Shown: in pieces, positions 56,852 through 64,000 of the stretch
Position numbering within the stretch: position 1 is the first letter of the stretch
Layout: each line of letters begins with the position of its first letter
The notes under the pieces: model-generated
The model's database searches: none
The model's input: only the letters and a program-made list of their open reading frames with translations
What the model was told of the DNA's origin: nothing
Assembly: GCA_022539475.1 (NCBI GenBank)
Contig: VCMS01000030.1
Span: forward strand, 310,001 to 374,000
Source: Gracilaria domingensis
Taxonomy: Eukaryota; Rhodophyta; Florideophyceae; Gracilariales; Gracilariaceae
Direction: 5' to 3'
Length of the DNA stretch: 64,000 nt
Made by a program: the position numbers and the translations under genes

Positions 56852-59784
56852 ATGGCCCCTGTCAGTATGGTAAGCTATTTTCGATTTCCATTCGCTCCTC
56901 CTTGGGCGTGCGTGTCTGCGAACGAGCTTGCGCTTGGTCCTCACCTTTCCCGTTTTCGCTTCACACATGACAATGTTCAACGTTGAATCGCAAAGTCATG
57001 GTCACTGACCGTATGTATGTCTCCTTTCCTCTTCTCCTCCGCGTTCCCTCTGTGCTTTTCTGTGCGCAACCCAATTAAATCTCGTTATCGCCGTTTCTGC
57101 TCTGATAGGGTACTAGTACATCCGTCAAGCAAGGTCCCACCGCCCCCGTCGTCAAACTTCCGCCCCTCGAGGAGGAAAAAGTGTCTCATATCATGGAAAT
57201 CTGTAACGTTACCAGAGATGAAGCCATCCGAGTCTTGGATGCCTGTCACATGGATGAAACCATGGCAATCGAGCGATTCCTGAGTGGGAGCGAGGTTTCT
57301 ACATGGTCCGAAGTCTCCAAGAAGAAGAAGTCGGCCGCGCACAATCGATCGGGTCCTGGCCCCAAAGGCAACTGGAATCACACTCGCCCATCAGACAGAG
57401 ACCGTGATAGGGATCGTCGCGACCGTGACCGCGACCGTTCGTTCCAGAGTGATTCCCAATCACATATGAATGGCGGTCGCCGTGGACCTCGGCAGCACGG
57501 CCAGTTTGGAAACCACCAGCGTTCGAAGGATGCCTATCCCACAAAGAAAAGAAACCAGGATGCCGATGTAGTGCAAGAGACGTTTGAAGTTTCATCTGTT
57601 GGTACCCAGATTCAGGGATGGGGAAATCTTCCAGGCAAAACTCATGTATTGGACGAGCAGAGCACGGCAAATGGGAGTACCACAGCCGATGCTTGGCAAG
57701 CAGCTCAAACGAATCAGTGGATAGATAGCAGCGCGACTGTATCTACGAACGAAGTGTCTGGTACGGCTTGGAATAAAGCCAGTAGCTCATCTCCTGTTCA
57801 GAAAGACCCTTGGAGTACCGCACAAAGCACTGAAGATCAAGAGCCTGAACCTGAGTCTAAAGCTGCTCCAAATGACGTGAAGTCCTCTAGTCCTGTGCGA
57901 GTTCCTGAGCCGGCTCCCAAACAAATCCTCGTGTCCACGTCCACAGTGAAGCCTAACCTGAATTATGCAGCAGCGGCCGCAGCTGGCACAAGCCATGAAA
58001 AGACTGCAACTCAGCCGGAAAAGAAGACAATTCCTGCTGGATCTGTCACAAAAGTTGCTGAATTAGAACCTCCAGTGAAGGAGACTGTTGACGAAGCACC
58101 AGCTACTGAATCTGTTGAAGTTAAGAAGCGAAGAGATCGAGGATCACGGAAGCCGAGATCTCGACATGACAGAGAACGGCCCAGGCTTTACACAGCTACC
58201 CCGGCACCTTTGCCGTCTGGAGAAGCCCCAACATCGGAACCAGTAGAAACTACCCTTGACCCGAATCCCGCAACTGCTGATAGCCCTATTCTCGAAGCAC
58301 CAGCTGCTTCCACAAATGCATGGAGTGCTCCACCACCGTCATCAGAGCCACAAACTGAGAAGCATTTGGACGAGTCTTCTACAGCAGTTGCAGTTGCTGC
58401 AGCGGCTGTGATCGGTTCGGAACAGAACTCTGCAGACTCGCTAAGTCTTCAGTTTGGTTCGTTTGGTTTAGCTGGTCTGGATGGGGTGAATTGGTCTACA
58501 ACAGATCAAAAGGCTTCTGAACCCGTTTCAAGTACTGCAGGAACAGCCGATACACCAGCTGTTGCAGCTGTACCTGAACCTTCTCCTTCGCAGACAAGTG
58601 CTCCCATTGTGTCATCCGCTCCCGTTGTGCCATCGGTAGTTTCGGCACCTGTACCCTCCGTTGTACCCTCCACCCAACTGCCAGCATCCGCGCCTTTGGA
58701 TGTGCCAGCGGCAATATCATCGGCTCCAGAAGTAAGAGCACAAGTTCCCCCTTCTATATCAGCCCCTATTTCGTCTGGTGCTGCTGCGACTGGATCTGGG
58801 ATGTTCCCTATGCTACAAGTTGGTCACGGTGGAAGTTTCCCGCCTCCCAACTACCCGAATCCCTACATGGTCCCCTCTCTGCATGGTTATTCTCCGGCGA
58901 TACCCTCCTACGACAACAGTGGAGAGCTTGGAAGCTCTAGGGCTCCAAATCTTGGCCCACCTGGATCAATGCCTCTTTATGATCCGTCCGCCATTCCGGG
59001 AATGCAGACGGGCACCGGTAAGTACGGAACAATTCCTGGTTTGGGTGACATTAGCGCACTACAAGGTGGTGTTCAGGCTGGAATCAATAAGGAAGGATTG
59101 CATGGTGCGAACTCAGATGTAGATAAAAGTGGGACTATAGGCACATCGGGACTGCCATCTGGGATGGATCCCCTTGCACCACCGTACCTTATGGCTGGTT
59201 ATCCTTCTATGCAGTACCCTCTTTATCCGTTCCCAACCGGGCCTTATGGACCTCCTCCTGGAATGGCACCAGGACCAAGCCCTTTTCCATACCCCACTGC
59301 CGGCCAAGTATCATCACAGGGTGGTCGAGGAGGCTTCGGGTTTGAAGACGCGAGTGTAGGCATTGGGGCAAACTCTCGGAATGGTTCTGGACTAAGTGAA
59401 AGTATGTACACTCCTGGTGGATACTTGAACACGTCGATGAATCATACAAATTCGCAAAAGACTCCCAATGACGGGGCGTACAAGCCAGTCAGGCCGAATC
59501 CTGGGAACAGCCTTGGGGCAATGGGTATGCCTGGCGGTATAGTGCACGGTATGGCTTATCAAGATTATGCTGGCGGTATGCCGGGAGTAAGCAGCGGTGT
59601 GGTCACCGGAGGTCCCGGCAGCTGGAACAACAGACAGCCGAACAGCGGTAGGGCGGACGGAGGAAACGGTCCGGGAATGAATCAGTCCATCCCCGGAGCG
59701 TCTCAGAACTCTAGTGTGTACGCTGCTGGACCTGGGGCGCCGAATGGATATTGGGGTCATCAACAGGGTGGTTATTATTCGTAA
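56852..59784 (+). CDS. UBA/CUE-like domain protein with disordered Pro/Ser/Gly-rich body (GIP1/UBAP2-like), two exons
   Basis: Exon 1 is 56852-56869 (MAPVSM), exon 2 is 57109-59784; the intron 56870-57108 (239 nt) has donor ATG|GTAAGC and acceptor CTGATAG, phase 0. The product is 897 residues. After a short lead comes a three-helix UBA/CUE-like domain (VSHIMEICNVTRDEAIRVLD and onward to MAIERFLSG) ending in WSEVSKKKK, as in plant GBF-interacting proteins, animal UBAP2L/Lingerer and yeast Def1. Then follow an Arg/Asp-repeat RNA-binding-like segment (RDRDRDRRDRDRDR), GWGNLPG, and a long disordered region rich in Ser/Pro/Ala and, at the end, Gly/Tyr/Pro. It probably acts in RNA granules or ubiquitin-linked transcription control. 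Without exon 1 there would be only a GTG start. Confidence 0.72.
56870..57108 (+). other. Intron separating an 18-nt first coding exon
   Basis: Begins GTAAGC and ends TCTGCTCTGATAG; in-frame stop codon TAG is the acceptor itself, so exon 2 cannot extend further upstream. The exon-1 ATG has a good context (TGCATGGCC). Confidence 0.6.
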
Positions 59785-60663
59785 GTGATACGCGGATCAC
59801 GAATATACATAAGAGAAGAACGCGACTACCAGCACAAGGCGCTGATGTAAACATGATCTTATTGTAAAGACTTTCGCTCAAGAAGGGAGGCAGTATCAGT
59901 TCAGCTCCCAAAAAGCTTATTTCTAATAACCACGTTATGGCATCCACTGACTCGCATGTTGTTGTCTAAAGCATTTCACTCCGAAAGTTAACGCACCTTC
60001 TGCTTCAGCAACACAGGTTTTTCGCTCATTTGAAGGCACAGAACAGAGAGTGAGAGAAGGACTACTGATGGGTTTGGAAGCATCAGCAGGATCTACTGAA
60101 CTTCCGGATGCGGAACAAGCCGTATGTGTATCAAGAGAGACATGGCTCACCCTTTTGAGCTATCTGTACGACGGGACCAACAGTTCCCGACTGTAGACAG
60201 TGTGTCTAGTAGACAGTGTCTACGCTCATCTGACCCGTTTGCATTTGCATGTGTTTCATATTTTGGCTTGATTGTAAACGTCGGGTATCAAACTCCCGAC
60301 GTTTGATGATCTCTCAAGTCTTTGAGTCGAAGCGCTCCTTTTGTCACTTCAGGTCCACATTTCGCGATCTGAAGTTTTCGCTGTGCAGCTGAAGTTGCGA
60401 ACGCATCAACTTAAGATTATGACTTCCACTCTTTTACCAAAGCCTTCCTCGCTACATTAGTTCTGAGCATAAACAGTGTTTACTAAACACGTATTGCTTT
60501 GAATTTAATTTTGTCGTTGTCCTTTTGATATAACTACGGGACAAGAACGGAGTTGCAAGCAGCCCTGCCATTTACGAAGCAGAAAGAACACGTTGTTCAC
60601 GCACGCGAACGGGACCTTTCTTCTCTCTAGCACGAAACATACTTGCCCAGGTAATCTTAGGAC
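59785..60663. other. Intergenic region with a strong hairpin
   Basis: About 880 bases. It includes a region of repeated GTAGACAGTGT words (about 60195-60228) and a perfect 10-bp stem-loop at 60276-60304. No gene is supported. Confidence 0.4.
60276..60304. repeat. Perfect 10-bp stem-loop
   Basis: AAACGTCGGG-tatcaaact-CCCGACGTTT, a perfect stem with a nine-base loop, about 490 bases past the end of the UBA-like gene. Confidence 0.7.
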
Positions 60664-61566
60664 ATGTCGGATCACCAGACGGATGGTGCTGTGTTAATCG
60701 ATGGGAAGGAAATAGCAGCCAGGATACGAGCGGAAATCAAGGCGGACGTGGAGTCCATGTCACACGTTGTGCCCGGACTAGCTACTGTCCTTGTCGGAGA
60801 CAGAACCGACTCATCAGTCTACGTGAGAATGAAGATTAAAGCTTGCGAAGAGTGTTCTATGCGATCAGTCCATCGAGCACTCCCGGGAACGGCAAGTGAG
60901 GATGAGGTTCTGCAGGCAGTTCACGAGCTTAATGAAGACAAATCGATACATGGAATACTGGTGCAGCTCCCTCTACCGTCACATATCAACGAAGAAAGAG
61001 TCTTATCCTCAATATCTATTGAGAAAGATGTAGATGGCTTTCACGTCGTCAATATTGGCAAGCTAGCCATGAAAGGTCGAACCCCATTGTTTGTGCCTTG
61101 TACGCCCCGGGGATGTATAGAGCTTTTGAAAAGGAGTAAGGTTGAGATATCTGGGAAGGAAGCTGTAGTGATTGGAAGAAGTAACATCGTTGGTCTACCC
61201 GTGAGTATGATGCTGATACATGAAAACGCTACAGTTGCTATTGCACATTCAAGGACCAAAGATCTACCTAGTGTTGTTCGAAGAGCAGATATTGTGATCG
61301 CTGCGGCGGGTCGGGCAGAAATGGTTAAGGGAGATTGGCTAAAGCCCGGGTGTGTGGTTATTGATGTGGGTATAAACACGAAACCAGACTCATCGAAAAA
61401 GAAGGGATACAAGTTAGTTGGGGATGTTGATTTTGAAGAATGTAGAAAAGTGGCGAGCATGATCACTCCTGTGCCTGGTGGAGTAGGTCCCATGACGATT
61501 GCCATGCTGCTGAGAAATTGTGTTGACGCTGCCATGAAGAAGGAGGCAAGCGGGGCTTCCTGCTGA
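60664..61566 (+). CDS. folD: Bifunctional methylene-tetrahydrofolate dehydrogenase/cyclohydrolase
   Basis: Interconverts 5,10-methylene-, 5,10-methenyl- and 10-formyl-tetrahydrofolate with NADP in one-carbon metabolism. The 300-residue product is the size of bacterial or plant FolD rather than the larger trifunctional C1 synthase. Visible motifs: VLVGDRTDSSVYVRMKIKAC with the catalytic Tyr and Lys, GILVQLPLPSHI, DVDGFHVVNIGKL with the substrate-binding Asp, VPCTPRGCIELL, the dinucleotide-binding AVVIGRSNIVGLPVSMML, HSRTKDL, IVIAAAGRAEMVKGDW, VVIDVGIN, GDVDFEE and PVPGGVGPMTIAMLL. The ATG at 60664 gives MSDHQTDG with no obvious transit peptide, so a cytosolic enzyme is likely. All catalytic residues are present. 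Single exon. Confidence 0.96.
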   Translation: MSDHQTDGAVLIDGKEIAARIRAEIKADVESMSHVVPGLATVLVGDRTDSSVYVRMKIKACEECSMRSVHRALPGTASEDEVLQAVHELNEDKSIHGILVQLPLPSHINEERVLSSISIEKDVDGFHVVNIGKLAMKGRTPLFVPCTPRGCIELLKRSKVEISGKEAVVIGRSNIVGLPVSMMLIHENATVAIAHSRTKDLPSVVRRADIVIAAAGRAEMVKGDWLKPGCVVIDVGINTKPDSSKKKGYKLVGDVDFEECRKVASMITPVPGGVGPMTIAMLLRNCVDAAMKKEASGASC

Positions 61567-62581
61567 GGCCCATGATTTCAACCTCAAGCGTAGCTAGCGA
61601 TATGGAACTCTTTGTGCTGTTCTGAATAGAAGCGTTACTTCTATTCGGTATGGCATCAGTCTGTCTGCGCCCAATTTGGAACCTATCGGAGATATGACTA
61701 GGCAATGGAGATGGTAGCTCTTGTGAATGACAAAGATGTCCTATACTATCTCTCTATGTCTGTATCTCTCCTTTCGGTGTATGCCACGATACACAATGCT
61801 CTTGCCACTCACAAGAGCAAGCAAGTTAAACAATGTCAACCAATCAATGAGACTGAAACAAATGTATATATCTGGCAAAACTGGGACACAAACATGGCTG
61901 GTCTACCATTGAGAGAGCGTTTTCCTGGGCAAAGCGCTCAGCAATAAATAGTCACTGAACTATTGCAACTGTAAACGAGAGAAAGAGAAAAAGAGAGAGG
62001 GGGGGGAGCGAAAGATTGAGAGAACATAAAAACTTGCGTCCCGGACACCCAGGGCCTGACAGAGCACAGCAGCTTGTCTCAGTATTCTGTAGGGACTCCT
62101 TGCAAAATATGTTCCAAAGATGTGGGTCTCCTGGAGAATCCCAAAGTTGGATCCATTTCGCTTCCTTATCGGGAGTTGGACACGCACGAAAAGGCAGATC
62201 TAGTGCGTCCATATATGTTCTAATCTTGTAACACCCGCAATAAAGAGTAAGAACTTCACTATCCTCGTGAATGTGCACGGATTCTTACAACACAAAAATC
62301 CCTTGTGCTTTTTTATCTTCCTACCTCTCAACTACGAAGCATCTTGTCACTGCCCAAGCATCATAACATGGCATTATTCACCTCTCCCAATTGATACTAG
62401 GGAGCCAAGTTTACCAAGGTTAGACCGAATTCAAGAAACACAATGAACAGCGCTCGAAAACAAGTGCAGTATAAGCGTAATATTTCTCGGGACAAATTCA
62501 TTCAGGAGTGGAAGAATGATGTTCAGCATCCAGTGCATTCGTTTTCATCCCATTTCTCTCCATGTGCATCTCGTCTGCAAC

Positions 62582-62600
62582 CCTAAGCTCATAGCTTAGG
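62582..62600. repeat. 8-bp stem with 3-nt loop
   Basis: CCTAAGCT-cat-AGCTTAGG, a perfect stem followed by an A-rich run. It lies upstream of the larger foldback. Confidence 0.6.
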
Positions 62601-62654
62601 TTATTATGAAAAAAGAGTAAGCGTCACTAGAGGGTTTACGCAAGCCAGTTCGTA

Positions 62655-62725
62655 TAGAAATTCTCGTAGCCACATAGTACCCGTAGACGTAATGTACTCC
62701 GTGGCTACGAGGGGTACGAGAATTG
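62655..62725. repeat. Imperfect foldback with two alternative pairings
   Basis: CTCGTAGCCAC (62663-62673) pairs perfectly with GTGGCTACGAG (62701-62711), while the overlapping AATTCTCGTA (62658-62667) can pair perfectly with TACGAGAATT (62715-62724). Weaker matches extend outward, with GTTTAC near 62634 and GTAAAC near 62742. It ends about 20-40 bases before the Myb-like gene start. Confidence 0.6.
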
Positions 62726-62762
62726 GAATACCATATTTCGTGTAAACGCAGCTGCGTACGAG

Positions 62763-63764
62763 ATGCACTTCGTACCGACTCCTCAATGCCACCTCATCTT
62801 CTCCAGTCCAATACCGCCAAACTGCGGCAGAGTGGCTGATGCTTTAAGCTCCAACAACCACCCTACAGATGGGCTGAAAGACGCAAAATCAGAGAAGCTT
62901 CATTCATCGTCACAACTATCTTTCCAAAGCGCTCCTGAACATTCAATTTCAAAACCGCAGTCGCAAGCGAAAACAAAATTGAAGCGGTTTCGTTTTTCAG
63001 ACACATATGATCTGTTCCTTTTACGCTCAGTAAGAGATGCAGACGCACATGTTCCTCAATGGGGCGAAACTGAATCTTTATTTGACAAAGTCATATCCAC
63101 ATTCATGACTCTAGTTCCACACCGTGCCTTTACTTGCATGCACAAACCAAGCAAGAAGACATTAATTGACCGTTTCAAACGTCTTGTTTGTGCTCGTCGA
63201 GAGCAGAACAAAGTTAATGAGAGAGCAAGCGGCATTGCAGAGGAGTACGGAGAAAAAGAAAATCTACTTGATGACCTCATATTGGAAATAGATGAAAGAA
63301 CAGAACAGACTCGCCAGGAAAAAGCTGAACTTCAGGCTAAGGAGACCAAATTGATAGAGGCAGGTGAAATGATACGTTCGAAAGCGTTAAATCGTAGTTC
63401 TAAACTTAAGCGCAAAAATCACGACGTGACTGGCCCTGAATCAAGTTTTCATTCCAAACGAGTGAAACAAGTTGATGCTTTACAATCTGATGATGCGATT
63501 ACGACCCTTATAATGGAGCAATCTCGGGAACAACAGAAAAGAGAATCTGAAAGAATTAGGGTGGAACAGGAGAGGTTAGAGGTTGAAAAATGTAGAGCGG
63601 AAAGAGAACTTGAACGTTACGAGACGCTGAAGTCTGAGTCTGAAAGAAGGATGGCTTTGGAAGAGAAGAGGTTTGAATTGGAGAAAGAAGAACGTAGGCA
63701 AGCAATGGAGGAACGGAAACACATGCTAAACATAATGGCCGCCTTGAGTAGAAAACTACAATGA
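62763..63764 (+). CDS. Myb/SANT-like DNA-binding domain protein with C-terminal coiled coil
   Basis: A 333-residue protein. Residues about 75-150 (KRFRFSDTYDLFLLRSVRDA, then WGETESLFDKVIS and TLIDRFKRLVCARREQNKV) look like a Myb/SANT/trihelix three-helix DNA-binding fold. This is followed by an acidic helix (EEYGEKENLLDDLILEIDE), a basic segment and a long Glu/Arg-rich coiled coil (EQSREQQKRESERIRVEQ and onward to ERRQAMEERKHMLNIMAAL). Proteins of this shape are often multi-copy in algae and oomycetes and some descend from DNA transposons, so a transposon origin is possible. The ATG at 62763 is the first in-frame. It lies directly after the foldback at 62655-62725. Function not known. Confidence 0.6.
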   Translation: MHFVPTPQCHLIFSSPIPPNCGRVADALSSNNHPTDGLKDAKSEKLHSSSQLSFQSAPEHSISKPQSQAKTKLKRFRFSDTYDLFLLRSVRDADAHVPQWGETESLFDKVISTFMTLVPHRAFTCMHKPSKKTLIDRFKRLVCARREQNKVNERASGIAEEYGEKENLLDDLILEIDERTEQTRQEKAELQAKETKLIEAGEMIRSKALNRSSKLKRKNHDVTGPESSFHSKRVKQVDALQSDDAITTLIMEQSREQQKRESERIRVEQERLEVEKCRAERELERYETLKSESERRMALEEKRFELEKEERRQAMEERKHMLNIMAALSRKLQ

Positions 63765-64000
63765 CTTCGTATCATTATATGTAGCTCGTCGCTCCTGTGC
63801 ATTGCATACATTGTTTTTCTCGAAAGACATTTTACAAGTATGAAGCAAACTGAACGACATTGAGCTCTGCTCATATTAGTGAGCTCCAGGCTCGGAAGGG
63901 CCCTTTTCATTGAGTAGAAGTAGCTGTTCTGCATAGGTTTAGAACCAGGAAGTTGCCTTCACCGGATTTGTTGAATATCAAACAGCTCATTGCCTTGCTT
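63765..64000. other. Window end
   Basis: About 235 bases downstream of the Myb-like gene with no recognised feature; probably its 3' UTR. Confidence 0.3.

Larger units (their letters stand above)
61567..62762. other. Intergenic region
   Basis: About 1.2 kb. An 80-codon frame from ATG 61705 (plus) has no recognisable domain. A poly-G tract lies at about 61999-62007. Two foldbacks near the 3' end (62582-62600 and 62655-62725) are listed separately. Confidence 0.4.

Noticed and set aside
59935-60150. A 71-codon minus-strand frame
   Set aside because: Only a GTG start, no domain, not conserved in any recognised family.
61705-61947. An 80-codon plus-strand frame after folD
   Set aside because: Has an ATG but no domain, and lies in the probable 3' UTR/spacer; insufficient support.

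Overview
The window is eukaryotic nuclear DNA, most probably from a red alga (Rhodophyta). Genes are mostly single-exon and lie on both strands with short spacers. Only a few small GT-AG introns can be seen (106, 99 and 239 nt). One gene encodes a DnaJ-type zinc-finger protein with a twin-arginine thylakoid signal, and another looks like a phytyl ester synthase, so the host is photosynthetic. A tRNA-Asp gene carries an intron inside the D-arm, a position known from Cyanidioschyzon-type red algae. An ArsM arsenite methyltransferase also fits. The species cannot be fixed from the sequence alone.

Region 1 (1-14.2 kb): class II fructose-bisphosphate aldolase; thylakoid zinc-finger protein (LQY1/PSA2-like, minus strand); LUC7-like U1 snRNP protein with a break in frame; Mpo1/DUF962 membrane protein; tRNA-Asp; two overlapping small hypothetical ORFs; DNA polymerase eta; taxilin-like coiled-coil protein; myo-inositol-1-phosphate synthase with a frame break near its N-terminus. 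A 3.9-kb stretch without a recognisable gene follows.

Region 2 (17.4-29 kb) has three sharp GC peaks. It holds a voltage-gated K+ channel with a cyclic-nucleotide-binding-like domain, a spliced F-box/Sel1 protein, a gamma-glutamyltransferase-like enzyme, a BET bromodomain protein, tubulin cofactor E and a polyQ/C2H2 zinc-finger protein. GC content changes steeply inside single genes, so the peaks look like a local mutational or recombination effect rather than gene transfer.

Region 3 (29-46 kb): a spliced YqgF/RuvX-like nuclease, a HEAT-like protein, two UBR7 paralogues 11 kb apart in opposite orientation, an intact ARMC8 (GID/CTLH ubiquitin ligase subunit) gene and a decayed ARMC8 fragment beside the first UBR7, a RING protein, and a graveyard of non-LTR retrotransposon 3' ends (about 34.1-38.05 kb).

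Region 4 (46-64 kb): phytyl ester synthase-like protein; arsM, with an unusual Cys-Cys-rich tail, divergent from an ABCC/MRP transporter; a UBA/CUE-like protein with an 18-nt first coding exon; FolD-type methylene-THF dehydrogenase/cyclohydrolase; and a Myb/SANT-like coiled-coil protein. A perfect 111-bp palindrome made of nested palindromes lies between arsM and the transporter.

The points most worth a second look are the D-arm intron of tRNA-Asp, the arsM/ABCC pair with the nested palindrome in its shared upstream region, and the local duplications of ubiquitin-ligase genes.
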